Notes: generated by a model from the letters alone, not told the origin. Positions 24,301 to 32,948 are shown, numbered from the stretch's first letter. The stretch: DNA of 64,000 nucleotides from Thermotomaculum hydrothermale (GCF_016592575.1 NZ_AP017470.1:1684501-1748500); one strand, 5' to 3'. Numbers and translations: made by a program.

Positions 24301-24930
24301 TCATTCACTTTCAGCAGAGATTACAACAAAGCCTCCTTCACCTATTCCCTTTTTAGGCTGTTCTATATCTTTAATTTCAGATGGCAGGGAAAATAGAGTC
24401 TGGTAAAAGTTAAAATTACCAAAGCCTGCCTGTGTTAACATTGAAATAACCTTAAATGCTGAATAAAAACTTGCATCTTTATAAAAAATACTTGACTGCT
24501 TTTTCTCAAGATAAAATTGCCCTAAAAAACTCTCTTCGTCAACAAAGCCAACAATTATTTTACCCTTTTCCTTCAAAACCCTCTTGGCTTCAAGAAAAGC
24601 CTTTAAAGGCTCATCAAAATAGCAAACTGTAACCACAATCAATACAAAATCAAATACACCTGTTTTAAATGGAAGTTTTTCCCCTCTGCCGATTACCGTT
24701 TCCACCCCTCTTCTTTTCGCAAATTCAGCCATTTTAAATGAAGGGTCTATTCCGTACTTAACCCCTAAAGGAGAGGCAAATCGCCCAGTGCCAACACCAA
24801 TCTCCAACCCAACACCCTTTTCAGGCACAACCCTCTTCAATGCCTCCAACTCAGAGAGATAAACAAGTTTATTCCTTTCATACCAGTTGTCATAATCTTT
24901 TGCATAGCTATCAAAAATTCTGTATTTCAT
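24301..24930 (-). CDS. Class I SAM-dependent methyltransferase
   Basis: 209 residues, Methyltransf_11 type. Motif I is GLEIGVGTGRFASPLG, followed by the acidic post-I strand GIDPSFKMAEFAKRRG, DFVLIVVTVCYFD (motif II/post-II region) and LKEKGKIIVGFVDEES. N-terminal FDSYAKDYDNWYERNK is typical of ubiquinone/menaquinone- or small-molecule-methylating relatives. No neighbour suggests the substrate. Starts at the ATG at 24930; stop abuts the repeat region. Confidence 0.83.
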   Translation of the reverse strand: MKYRIFDSYAKDYDNWYERNKLVYLSELEALKRVVPEKGVGLEIGVGTGRFASPLGVKYGIDPSFKMAEFAKRRGVETVIGRGEKLPFKTGVFDFVLIVVTVCYFDEPLKAFLEAKRVLKEKGKIIVGFVDEESFLGQFYLEKKQSSIFYKDASFYSAFKVISMLTQAGFGNFNFYQTLFSLPSEIKDIEQPKKGIGEGGFVVISAESE

Positions 24931-25056
24931 ATTTTTATTATAGCATTTTACATTAAAATACTGTCGACAATTCTATTTAACTTTTTTGGTTATTCTTTAA
25001 AAAATTTTTAGAGATTTTCAACAATAAACCTGTTTCTATTTTAATTCTTACAACAA

Positions 25057-25830
25057 CTAATTTTTGTTTTTTTGAGCAACAACTACATATCCTGTACCTA
25101 AATCAGTTGAGAAAAAAAGCCTTTGAAGTAAATAGAAAGGGAACATAAAAAAATCATTAAACAAAAATCTAAAAATTAACGAACTGTTTCTGTCCACTCC
25201 ACTATTTTTACTTAACTCTTCTTTTGTTATATTTTTATCTATTTTTTTCATTTTCTTTGCTATAACAACATTCATCAACCTATCTGTAATCTCTGTTAAA
25301 GGGAATCCATAACTTATTATTTTTATTAGAGTTAAATCAAATTTGTCACATAAGCGTACAATATCTTTCCTCTCATATCTCCTATAATGCCCCGCCCATT
25401 CATCACTTATACTCCACTTACTCATATTAGATGGAACTGACAAAATGATAAACCCGCCACTTTTTAGTAAATTTACCCAATTGGCAAATTCTATTTCATC
25501 ATTTTCTATATGTTCTAAAACCTCAAATGCCATTAAAATATCAAAGTCGGCATAGTTTAAAGCGTCTTCAAAACTATTTAAAAGAAATAGGCGCTTCTCT
25601 TTCAGATAATTTGATAACCTTTCTTTTGTCAAAGCTTCCGCATCTTTTGACAATTCAACTCCGTAAGCAACCCCCCCTTTTTCAAGCACTAACTTCAGAA
25701 TTTCGCCTGCACCATATCCTATTTCCAGACACTTTTTACCTTTCACAAAATCTTCTTTCAATATTGTTTTTAAAACGCTTTTTCTTAACATAAAACGAGG
25801 TGTCGGAATCCATACCTTTTTTTCACTCAA
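25057..25830 (-). CDS. Class I SAM-dependent methyltransferase (UbiG-like)
   Basis: 257 residues from a TTG start at 25830, chosen because AAAGGAGG lies just upstream; the open frame extends to 25950 but that part is hydrophobic, A/T-rich and unlike the family. Motif I CLEIGYGAGEILKLV, post-I YGVELSKDAEALT, motif II DILMAFEVLEHIEND and LLKSGGFIILSVPS are clear. The C-terminal half continues with a hydrophobic region (FMFPFYLLQRLFF) that may associate with membrane. Divergent from the M1 peptidase. Substrate unknown. Confidence 0.8.
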   Translation of the reverse strand: MSEKKVWIPTPRFMLRKSVLKTILKEDFVKGKKCLEIGYGAGEILKLVLEKGGVAYGVELSKDAEALTKERLSNYLKEKRLFLLNSFEDALNYADFDILMAFEVLEHIENDEIEFANWVNLLKSGGFIILSVPSNMSKWSISDEWAGHYRRYERKDIVRLCDKFDLTLIKIISYGFPLTEITDRLMNVVIAKKMKKIDKNITKEELSKNSGVDRNSSLIFRFLFNDFFMFPFYLLQRLFFSTDLGTGYVVVAQKNKN

Positions 25831-25968
25831 ATTTGCACCTCCTTTAAAAATAATTATATCTAATAAAAACATTTTTTGTAACATACCGCAAAATAGTCGC
25901 ATTTTTTTAAAAAACCTTTTTTTATTTCTTTCGTAAAAAAAGAGGAACAAAACTTTAGGGGAGAAATT

Positions 25969-27933
25969 ATGAAAAGAATCTTTGCGCTTTTTCTTTTATT
26001 AGCATTTTCGCTTTCAGGCCTTTCTCTAAATTACACAATAAGCGTTAAACTTAATCCAAACAAAAAAACAATTCAGGGAAAAGAGATAATTATCTGGGAA
26101 AACAATACGGAATCACCAGCAGAAATTATTCCCCTTCACCTTTATATCAATGCTTTTCAAAACAATAAGACTGTTTTTCTATCTGAATCCGGAGGTAAAC
26201 ACAGAAATTACAGGCTTAAAGGAAAAGATATTGACAAATACGGATACTGCAAGGTGTTGGCTGTTACGGTTAACGGAGAGGATTTTTCAAAGAATTTTAA
26301 ATACCTGACGGAAATTAAAAACCCTGAAAAGCTAAATGTTTTCTGGCCAGACGAAACAACTAAAATTAGAGTAAAACCTGATAACACAATAGGGATAATC
26401 TTTTTAAAACAGCCTGTAAAAAAGGGAGAAGCAGTAAAAATTGAGATAAATTTTGAAACAAAATTTCCCCACATCTTTGCAAGAACAGGTTACTGGAAAA
26501 CATTTTTTATGGCTGGCCAATGGTTTCCTAAAATTGCAGTTTATCAAGGGGAAAGGGGATGGAATTGCCATTTATTCCACCTGAATTCTGAATTTTTTGC
26601 AGACTTTGCAGACTATAATGTCTCAATAACTGTTCCTGAAAAATACATTGTTGGGGCAACAGGTATTAAAATAAGCGAACAAACAGAGGGAAAGAAAAAA
26701 ACATACAAATTTAAGGCAGAAAATGTTATTGACTTTGCATGGACAGCCTGGAATTACTGGCAGGTTGCCTATGACAAATGGAACAATGTTCCTCTTACCT
26801 TGCTTTATCCACCTGGATTAAAGCACACTGTAAAGAGGCAGTTTAAGGCTTTAAAAGCAGCACTTAACGCTTACGGGGATTTAACAGGCCACCTATATCC
26901 ATACCCCCACTTTACCCTTGTTTGCCCACCACCGCAAGCAATGGGGGCAGGGGGGATGGAGTACCCAATGCTTGTAACTGGCGGATTCCCATCTTACAAA
27001 ATCCCGAAAGGAATGAGATTTCCTGAAATGCTAATTATTCACGAATTTGGGCACAACTACTTCTATGCAATCTTTGCCACAAACGAATTTGAAAACGCCT
27101 GGATGGATGAGGGAATAAACTCTTTTGCAACAGCATACGGAATTGAAAAAGGCTATGGAATGCAGATTGATTTACCCTTCCTTAAAGTTCCCCCTTACAC
27201 AATGGAAAGGTTAGGCTTTAGTCAATACAAGGGCAAGGAAGCGCCGTCAAAGGCATCCTGGGAATTTATATCAAATGGCGTTTATTCAACTTTATCGTAC
27301 GCCAAACCGACAATCTATTTAAGAACACTTGAAAACCTTGTGGGAGAAAAGAAATTCAAAGAGATTTTCAACCTCTATTACAACAAATTCGCCTTCACCC
27401 ACCCAACCCCTGAAGACTTCTTCTCCTGCGTAAAGGAAATTGCAGGGGAAAAGTATTACAACTTTATAAAACAGGCAATTACAACAGGCTCAAGGCTTGA
27501 CTTTGCAATATACACAGCAAAATCTGAATTAGAAAAGCCTTTAAGCGGATACGACTTTAAATTCAACCCTGTAAAAGCAGATAAAGAGAAAAAGGAAAAC
27601 AAAAAAAAGGAAACATACATAAACAGAGTTGTTGTTGAAAACAGGGGAGACTTTAAAAACCTTCCTGTTGAAGTGCTTGTGGTGTTAAAAAACGGAGAAA
27701 AAAAGACATTTAAATGGAACGGAGAGGGAGACTGGAAGGCTTTTGAATTCAAATCAAAATCGCCAATATCTTACGCTTTTGCAGACCCGAAAAAGGTTTA
27801 CGCCTGCGACAACAACCTTGCAAACAACATAAAATCCTTCACCTCAAAAACAAACAAGGCAATAACAAAAACATCTCTTGCACTTGCGTCTGCTATTCAA
27901 TTTTTTATAAACATATTAACTTTAGGAATATAA
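25969..27933 (+). CDS. Secreted M1 family (gluzincin) aminopeptidase-like metalloprotease
   Basis: 654 residues with an N-terminal signal peptide (MKRIFALFLLLAFSLSG). Beta-rich N-terminal domain typical of M1 enzymes, exopeptidase motif GAGGMEYP and the zinc site HEFGHNYF with H358, E359, H362 and, 18 residues on, E381 in MDEGINSF. A Lys-rich linker near 545-555 leads to a small beta domain (VVVENRGDFKNLPVEVLVVLKNG) and a hydrophobic C-terminus that could anchor the protein. Likely periplasmic or surface peptidase supplying amino acids. The following membrane-protein gene starts 10 nt after its stop. Confidence 0.9.
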   Translation: MKRIFALFLLLAFSLSGLSLNYTISVKLNPNKKTIQGKEIIIWENNTESPAEIIPLHLYINAFQNNKTVFLSESGGKHRNYRLKGKDIDKYGYCKVLAVTVNGEDFSKNFKYLTEIKNPEKLNVFWPDETTKIRVKPDNTIGIIFLKQPVKKGEAVKIEINFETKFPHIFARTGYWKTFFMAGQWFPKIAVYQGERGWNCHLFHLNSEFFADFADYNVSITVPEKYIVGATGIKISEQTEGKKKTYKFKAENVIDFAWTAWNYWQVAYDKWNNVPLTLLYPPGLKHTVKRQFKALKAALNAYGDLTGHLYPYPHFTLVCPPPQAMGAGGMEYPMLVTGGFPSYKIPKGMRFPEMLIIHEFGHNYFYAIFATNEFENAWMDEGINSFATAYGIEKGYGMQIDLPFLKVPPYTMERLGFSQYKGKEAPSKASWEFISNGVYSTLSYAKPTIYLRTLENLVGEKKFKEIFNLYYNKFAFTHPTPEDFFSCVKEIAGEKYYNFIKQAITTGSRLDFAIYTAKSELEKPLSGYDFKFNPVKADKEKKENKKKETYINRVVVENRGDFKNLPVEVLVVLKNGEKKTFKWNGEGDWKAFEFKSKSPISYAFADPKKVYACDNNLANNIKSFTSKTNKAITKTSLALASAIQFFINILTLGI

Positions 27934-27943
27934 GGGGGAAGCA

Positions 27944-28693
27944 ATGAAATATTTAAAATATATCTGGAAAAACAAGCAAACTGCTATTCTTCTTTACCTT
28001 GAAGACTTTATAATGTTTCTTTTAGTCTTTATCCCGATATTCACAACAATTAAATCTTCGGCAAGGAGAAACTATTACTCTATAAACTTCACCGTTGACT
28101 ATGTTGCAGACATACTCCCTAAAATGAGGGGAATAGGCGCTTATGCGGTAATCATTGCAATACTTCTTCTTGTTTACTTCATTGTGAGGATACTTCTTTT
28201 ATCCGGCATATTCTCAAAACTTATTGACGAAAATGTAAACTGCCTGAAAAAATCACCTGAAAACTTCTGGAGATTTTTAGGGCTATTCTTCATTTACATA
28301 ATAATCTTTGGAGTTTTAAGCGGGATTATAGGATTTCCTTTAAAAAAAATGATGGACAACACTGTAAATGTAAAAACAGCGTACATCTTGCAACACATTA
28401 AACTTGTTTTAACACTCTTAATAGGGTTAATAATCTCACTATTTCACAACGCAGCAAGAGTAAAAACTGTTATGGAAAACAGATTCAAAGCATTCTCAAA
28501 GCCTGAAAGAGTGCTGCCATTTTTTGGATACCAGATAGTTGAGGGGATAATTACCTTTATTGGCCTGCTTATAACCTATAAAATCTTTATCCTCAACGGC
28601 TGGCTTGCAATAATATTTGCCTTCATTCTCTTTCAACTTACAATCTTTCTCAAAATCCTCTTCAAACTCTCATCCTACAAATCACTAACATAA
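27944..28693 (+). CDS. Multi-pass membrane protein of unknown function
   Basis: 249 residues with about five to six hydrophobic helices: ~20-36, 65-90, 110-130, 147-163 and a long C-terminal pair. Between them are charged loops (KSSARRNYYS, RVKTVMENRFKAFSKPERV). No family motif recognised. Co-directional with and 10 nt after the M1 peptidase, and followed by a hairpin terminator, so the two form an operon. Confidence 0.7.
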   Translation: MKYLKYIWKNKQTAILLYLEDFIMFLLVFIPIFTTIKSSARRNYYSINFTVDYVADILPKMRGIGAYAVIIAILLLVYFIVRILLLSGIFSKLIDENVNCLKKSPENFWRFLGLFFIYIIIFGVLSGIIGFPLKKMMDNTVNVKTAYILQHIKLVLTLLIGLIISLFHNAARVKTVMENRFKAFSKPERVLPFFGYQIVEGIITFIGLLITYKIFILNGWLAIIFAFILFQLTIFLKILFKLSSYKSLT

Positions 28694-28698
28694 AAAAG

Positions 28699-28715
28699 CG
28701 GGGCTTAACGCCCCG
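28699..28715. terminator. Bidirectional Rho-independent terminator
   Basis: CGGGGC (28699-28704) / GCCCCG (28710-28715) with loop TTAAC. The plus strand is followed by TTTCT. The minus strand is followed by CTTTTTT, the better U-tract, implying that something is also transcribed leftward into it. Confidence 0.82.
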
Positions 28716-28737
28716 TTTCTAAATCTCTTTATGAAAA

Positions 28738-28836
28738 TTATCTGAAAAGGCTTAAAAAAATTAACCCTAAAATAATTATCCCGATAACTCCCAAAGACAA
28801 CAGCCATAAAACAAATAACACTAAAATTTCAATCAA
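28738..28836 (-). CDS. Possible single-helix micropeptide
   Basis: A 32-codon frame starts at TTG 28836, two bases after GGGGGG. It encodes a nearly pure transmembrane helix (IEILVLFVLWLLSLGVIGII...) ending LSLFR. The minus-strand-oriented U-tract of the terminator at 28699 lies ~20 nt downstream, which supports a leftward transcript. Without homologues this remains speculative. Confidence 0.3.
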   Translation of the reverse strand: MIEILVLFVLWLLSLGVIGIIILGLIFLSLFR

Positions 28837-28989
28837 ATACCCCCCGCTGTTTTCAGAATCATCAATATATTAAAAATTTCTAAAGTGACAAATCCATTTT
28901 TTTATTTAGAATAAACTCCCAAAAACACACTAAAAAAACAACCAACAACTAACTCAAAGCATGACACAATATATAGTATTGTTTTCTTC

Positions 28990-29017
28990 TTGACAACACA
29001 AGATATATTACTATATT
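28990..29017 (+). promoter_or_regulatory. Strong promoter of the DUF2188-DUF3800 cassette
   Basis: Consensus TTGACA (28990-28995), 16-nt spacer, TATATT (29012-29017). The palindrome at 29021 begins at the expected transcription start. The rest of the 28837-28989 gap is A/T-rich sequence with nothing recognised. Confidence 0.7.
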
Positions 29018-29020
29018 TTT

Positions 29021-29042
29021 ATTGGGCTAAAATTAGCCCAAT
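29021..29042. promoter_or_regulatory. 22-bp perfect palindrome, probable operator
   Basis: ATTGGGCTAAA followed by its exact reverse complement, placed immediately after the -10 element and before the AAGGAGG site of the DUF2188 gene. The position fits a dimeric repressor operator; as RNA it would form a hairpin at the 5' end of the transcript but lacks a U-tract, so it is not a terminator. Confidence 0.6.
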
Positions 29043-29061
29043 AAAATTGAAGGAGGAATAA

Positions 29062-29289
29062 ATGAAAAAGACATCTTTTCACGTAGTGCCCCAAAAAGGG
29101 AAATGGGCTATTAAACAAGAAAAAAAAACCCCATTGCAATCCACTAGAACAAAAAAAGAAGCAATTGAAAAAGCAAAAAAAATCGCAAAAAACAAAAAAA
29201 CAGAATTAATCATACATAACAAAAATGGCAAGATTTCTAATAGAAACAGTTATGGAAACGACCCATGCCCACCAAAAGATAAAAAATAA
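29062..29289 (+). CDS. DUF2188 domain small protein
   Basis: 75 residues. HVVPQKGKWAIKQEKKTPLQS, a Lys-rich middle that matches TKKEAIEKAKKIAKN, ELIIHNKNGKISNRNSYGNDP and the C-terminal CPPKDKK follow the DUF2188 pattern, a small alpha/beta fold of unknown function found on chromosomes, plasmids and phages. Highly basic. The DUF3800 gene starts 17 nt after the stop, so both were probably one transcript from the promoter at 28990. Very A-rich codon use compared with neighbouring housekeeping genes suggests acquired DNA. Confidence 0.85.
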   Translation: MKKTSFHVVPQKGKWAIKQEKKTPLQSTRTKKEAIEKAKKIAKNKKTELIIHNKNGKISNRNSYGNDPCPPKDKK

Positions 29290-29447
29290 CTATACAGGAT
29301 TAAACAATGAAAGAATACGAAATTTTTCATGATGAATCAAAAAAAAATGGATATTGGCATTGTTTTTATTTCATTCCTATCCAAAGAAAAAAAGAAATAA
29401 CAAACAGTTTAATTGAAATTAAAAGAAAAATCGCACCAAAAGCAGGT

Positions 29448-29455
29448 GAAATTTC
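29448..29455. repeat. Target-site duplication, left copy
   Basis: GAAATTTC, identical to 30714-30721 on the other side of the element. 8 bp is the normal IS256-family length. The target itself is palindromic. Confidence 0.9.
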
Positions 29456-29481
29456 GGTAATGTCAAGTTAATTGTGTCAGG
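29456..29481. repeat. Left terminal inverted repeat of the IS256-family element
   Basis: Begins GGTAATGTCAAGTTAATTGT and ends GTCAGG. Pairs with the reverse complement of 30688-30713, five mismatches. Confidence 0.88.
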
Positions 29482-30611
29482 CATGGGAAGCCTTCCGGGA
29501 AAGAGAAGAAAAAAAGCGATTAAAAGAAGAAGAATACCTCAAACTCCTTGATTGATACTTCTCATTCTTGTCTGTGAAGAAAATGTAAAGAAACTTCTCT
29601 GCACTTTGTTCATTTTGAAAAAATCCTCGTATTCGTATGTAATCTTTTAACTCTTTAAAACACCTTTCCATCCAGTTTGTTGTTCTGAAGTAACTTCTTA
29701 TCTCATCAGGGGCAAGGAGAAAGAATGTATAGTTATCAACTTTTGCCTTAATGTTTTTTAAAAACCTGTATATCTTTTTCCATTTTTCAATAAATGCAAG
29801 AAGTTTGGTTTTCCCTTCTTCCCTGCTTTCGCATTTCATTATCTCGTCTAATTCTTCTTTTATTTTCTCAAAATGATGTTTTCTTACTCTGTTTTTTATG
29901 TTTCTTTTCAGGTGAAACCAACAAAGTTGGTGCATAGTCTCAGGAAATTCTTCTTTTATCGCTTCAGATAAACCTGTTAAATCATCACTTATAATCAGTT
30001 TTACTCCTTTTAAGCCTCTTTCTTTTAAATCCCTGAATATTTCCTGCCAGAGGGATGCTTTTTCGTTTCCTCCAGGAAGAAAGTATCCTAAAATTTCTCT
30101 TTTACCGTCTTCAGACAGGCCCAATACTGCATATACTGCCTCTTTTGCCACACTGTCTCTTTTTAATGAAAATGTATGTTGCGTCTATGTATAGCACGGG
30201 GTATGTTTTTGTTAATCTTCTGTTTTTCCATTTTTCAATTACTTCTTCAGATATTTCACTTATCCTGCTTACATATTGAGCGGATATGTTAGCCCCTATG
30301 AGATTTTTAATTACCCCTGCTGTCTTTCTTGTGGATACTCCTGCTATAAACATTGCCTCCACAATATCTTCAAGAAAAAACATTACCCTTTTTCTCTGGG
30401 GAAGCCATTTAACCTTAAACTGACTGTCTCTTGTTCTTGGAATTTGCAATTCAATCTCTCCTAAAAAGCTTTTAGGCGTTCGCTTATAATAACCGTTTGC
30501 CCTTGTTTGGCCTCTTGCTTCTTTTAAGTATCTTTCCCTCTCTTCCAACAACATTTCCTGCAACATTTTCTTGAAAAATTCTTTAAATTGAGTGAAAATT
30601 AAATCACTCAT
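29477..30611 (-). pseudogene. IS256-family transposase, one-base frameshift
   Basis: The N-terminal frame (30111-30611) and C-terminal frame (29477-30151) are halves of one DDE transposase. The first Asp is in VLYIDATYIFIK, the second in LIISDDLTGLSEAI, CWFHLKRNIKNR is the family C-x2-H region, and the Glu is in NWMERCFKELKDYIRIRGFF. The frame breaks at an A5 run (30160-30164 on the plus strand); with four A's the read is IKRDSVAKEAVYAVLG and one 377-residue protein results, normal for IS256. The family does not use programmed frameshifting. The ATG at 30611 has AAGGAGG eight bases upstream, inside a hairpin. Confidence 0.9.
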
Positions 30612-30620
30612 TGGTGGTAC

Positions 30621-30676
30621 CTCCTTTCGGGAATTTTTCTTCTGAGGTTATTTTAACCTCTCCTTCCCGAAAGGAG
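30621..30676 (-). promoter_or_regulatory. Nested hairpin sequestering the transposase ribosome-binding site
   Basis: Outer 13-bp perfect inverted repeat CTCCTTTCGGGAA (30621-30633) / TTCCCGAAAGGAG (30664-30676) and inner GAGGTTA-TTT-TAACCTC (30644-30660). The arm nearest the gene contains the AAGGAGG site. Transcripts entering from outside the element would fold and hide it. Confidence 0.65.
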
Positions 30677-30687
30677 TTTCTTTTCTC

Positions 30688-30713
30688 CCTGACACAATTA
30701 ATGTTACACTGCC
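30688..30713. repeat. Right terminal inverted repeat of the IS256-family element
   Basis: Reads inward on the minus strand as GGCAGTGTAACATTAATTGT then GTCAGG. Partner of 29456-29481. Confidence 0.88.
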
Positions 30714-30721
30714 GAAATTTC
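30714..30721. repeat. Target-site duplication, right copy
   Basis: GAAATTTC, identical to 29448-29455. Confidence 0.9.
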
Positions 30722-31478
30722 ATTTAAAAAATTAAATAAAGGCAAAAAAACAAATCACGGCATTCCAAACATAATCAAAAGTTGGCTATCTTATGCCATT
30801 GCCACATTGCACCAAAACAACAAAAAAAATATTTATTATTATTCAGATAGTATTCATAACTCTATTTACAAACTGGAAACCCCTATTTGTGCAAAATTAA
30901 CCGTGTTAAGAATTGAAGATGAACACAAAAATATGTATGAGAATTTAGATGAATTACAAAGAATAGAAACGACTATGAGAATAGGAATTAAAAGTGGATT
31001 GCACGGGTTATTTTTCAATGAACCTGTAATTATAAAAAATTTCTATGTAGATGGAGATGAGCATTATCAAGGATTTTATAATAGAAGTTTAGACTATTCA
31101 AGAATAATTAAAAAACTCAATCCCCAATTAAAGAAAAACATTATAATTGACGAAAATTGCAAAATAATTCCTATTGCTAGAAAAAACTCTAATCCGAATG
31201 ATGAAAATAGACTCTTAATACAAATTACGGATATTTTACTAGGAAGTATTAGATTTTTTTTATTAACAGGTAAGTTACACACAAATAAAGTGAGATACTA
31301 TGCGACGGAAAGTATAATCAAACTATTATTAGAGAGAGGAAACTATTGCAATATAGCACGAATGAGAAACAGTCGTTTTTATAGGGCTTTTTCGATAACT
31401 AACGCAAAAATTAAAAATAACAAATGGCAATTCAACTGTCTAAAAAAAGAAAAAGAACAACAACCAATGCTTTTCTAA

Positions 31479-31694
31479 AAAACTAATTGATTTATCAACT
31501 TTAATAAAGGACTTAAAAAGCAAGTGGGAAATGAATTATCTGGACAGAATTGACAAACAACTTGAGAATCTCCGCGAAGAAGTAATAATTGCAATTGAAA
31601 ATAGATTGGATTAGCCTTGCTTTTATAAATTTTTCGTAAACTTTGGGCTTTTATAGTAAAATTACAGACTGAAAAGAAATTAAAGGGGAGAGTT
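31479..31694 (+). other. Intergenic tail of the accessory cassette
   Basis: 216 nt between the DUF3800 remnant and hisS. A 27-codon frame starting at ATG 31531 (MNYLDRIDKQLENLREEV...) is open but has no convincing ribosome-binding site and could be a decayed gene end. The hisS ribosome-binding site AAGGGGAG is at the right edge. No terminator seen. Confidence 0.4.
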
Positions 31695-32948
31695 ATGCCT
31701 GTAAAAACGGTTAAAGGAACGAGGGATATTTTTTATCCTGATATTGAAAAGTGGAGATTTTTTGAAGAAAAGGCAAGAGAAATTTTAAAGACTTACAATT
31801 TCAAAGAGATAATGACCCCTATTTTTGAATACACCGAGGTTTTTGCAAGGGGGATAGGAGAGGATACAGACATTGTACACAAGGAAATGTACACATTTAA
31901 AGACAGAAAGGGAAGAAGCATTACTTTAAGGCCTGAAAACACCGCATCTGTCGTAAGGGCATACCTTGAGCATAAAATGTATGCAGAGGGGGGAATTAAG
32001 AGGCTTTTTTATATAGGACCAATGTTCAGGTACGAGAGGCCTCAAAAGGGAAGGTATAGACAATTCTTTCAACTGGGAGTTGAGGTTTTCGGAAGCAAAA
32101 ACCCATACATTGACGCAGAGACAATTGAACTTGTTATTAACCTTCTTGAAAAGGTTGGATTAAAAGGATTAAGCGTTAAGATAAATTCACTTGGATGCGA
32201 AAAGTGCCGTCCTGTTTACAGGGAGAATTTAAAGAAATTCCTTGAAAGCGTAAAAGAGAATTTATGCGAGGATTGCAAAAGAAGGGTTGACACAAACCCT
32301 TTAAGAGTGCTTGACTGCAAGGTGCCGTCCTGCAAGGAGACTGTGAAAGATGCACCGGATATACAGCAGAGTTTGTGCGAGGATTGCCAAAAGCATCAGG
32401 ATAGAGTTTTCCACTTCCTTGAAAAGATGAATGTTAAGTTTGAACTTGACCCAAACCTTGTTAGAGGGCTTGACTATTACACAAGAACAGTTTTTGAGGT
32501 TGTATCGGAAAATTTAGGAAGCCAGAACGCAATTTTAGGCGGCGGAAGATACGACAACCTTGTAAAAGAGTTAGGTGGGCCTGATACCCCTGCATTTGGC
32601 TGGGCATTAGGGATAGACAGGCTTGTTCTTTTGCTTGATAATAAAAACTTTGATTTTTCAAACAAAACAATCTATGTAATTCCTGCGGGAGATTCAATTG
32701 ACTATTGCTTTTCAGTTGCAAAAAATTTAAGGGAAAACGAACTTGCCGCAGAGGTTGTTGCAGACTCAAAATCCCTTAAAAAAGCATTGAATTATGTAAA
32801 CAAGCAGCAGGGAAGATTTGCAATTATTGCAGGGGAAAACGAAGCAGAAAAGAATATGGTTGTCTTTAAAAACCTTGAGAATAGAAGCCAGAAAGAGATA
32901 AGTTTTGAAAATCTTGTAAAGGAGATAAAAGATGAAATTAATAAATAG
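31695..32948 (+). CDS. hisS: Histidyl-tRNA synthetase
   Basis: 417 residues, class II synthetase. Motif 1 region GTRDIFYPD, motif 2 MFRYERPQKGRYRQFFQLGVEVFG, the histidine signature GLDYYTRTVFEV and motif 3 AFGWALGIDRLVLLL are all there. The insertion domain carries four Cys pairs (CEKC, CEDC, CKVPSC, CEDC), a zinc-binding-like pattern seen in some thermophile and clostridial HisS. The C-terminal anticodon-binding domain is intact. Overlaps aspS by 17 nt, so the two synthetases are translationally coupled. Confidence 0.97.
   Translation: MPVKTVKGTRDIFYPDIEKWRFFEEKAREILKTYNFKEIMTPIFEYTEVFARGIGEDTDIVHKEMYTFKDRKGRSITLRPENTASVVRAYLEHKMYAEGGIKRLFYIGPMFRYERPQKGRYRQFFQLGVEVFGSKNPYIDAETIELVINLLEKVGLKGLSVKINSLGCEKCRPVYRENLKKFLESVKENLCEDCKRRVDTNPLRVLDCKVPSCKETVKDAPDIQQSLCEDCQKHQDRVFHFLEKMNVKFELDPNLVRGLDYYTRTVFEVVSENLGSQNAILGGGRYDNLVKELGGPDTPAFGWALGIDRLVLLLDNKNFDFSNKTIYVIPAGDSIDYCFSVAKNLRENELAAEVVADSKSLKKALNYVNKQQGRFAIIAGENEAEKNMVVFKNLENRSQKEISFENLVKEIKDEINK

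Larger units (their letters stand above)
29456..30713 (-). mobile_element. IS256-family (Mutator-type) insertion sequence, 1258 bp
   Basis: Bounded by 26-bp imperfect terminal inverted repeats (29456-29481 and 30688-30713; 21 of 26 positions match, both containing TTAATTGTGTCAGG) and by perfect 8-bp direct repeats. The single transposase gene runs leftward and is frameshifted. Uneroded target duplications indicate a recent insertion. It sits inside a DUF3800 gene. Confidence 0.93.
29307..31478 (+). pseudogene. DUF3800 protein gene disrupted by an IS256-family insertion
   Basis: The 5' part (29307-29455; MKEYEIFHDESKKNGYW...) and 3' part (30722-31478) join in frame when the element and one copy of the GAAATTTC duplication are removed, giving 302 codons including stop. 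N-terminal FHDESKK is the family FxDES motif and C-terminal LQITDILLGSIRF is the second conserved acidic motif; DUF3800 proteins have an RNase H-like fold and some are linked to phage defence or mobile DNA. As it stands the 5' part reads into the element and stops at 29472-29474. The 3' part could start only at an internal TTG (30807). Confidence 0.85.

Noticed and set aside
29477-30611. Programmed -1/+1 frameshift to make the transposase
   Set aside because: IS256-family transposases are normally single-frame, the A5 run is short, no stimulatory structure is seen, and two unrelated genes in the window show the same kind of extra base.
31531-31614. 27-codon frame after the DUF3800 remnant as a gene
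   Set aside because: No ribosome-binding site, no recognisable motif and partial continuity with upstream random frame; kept only as a note in the intergenic feature.
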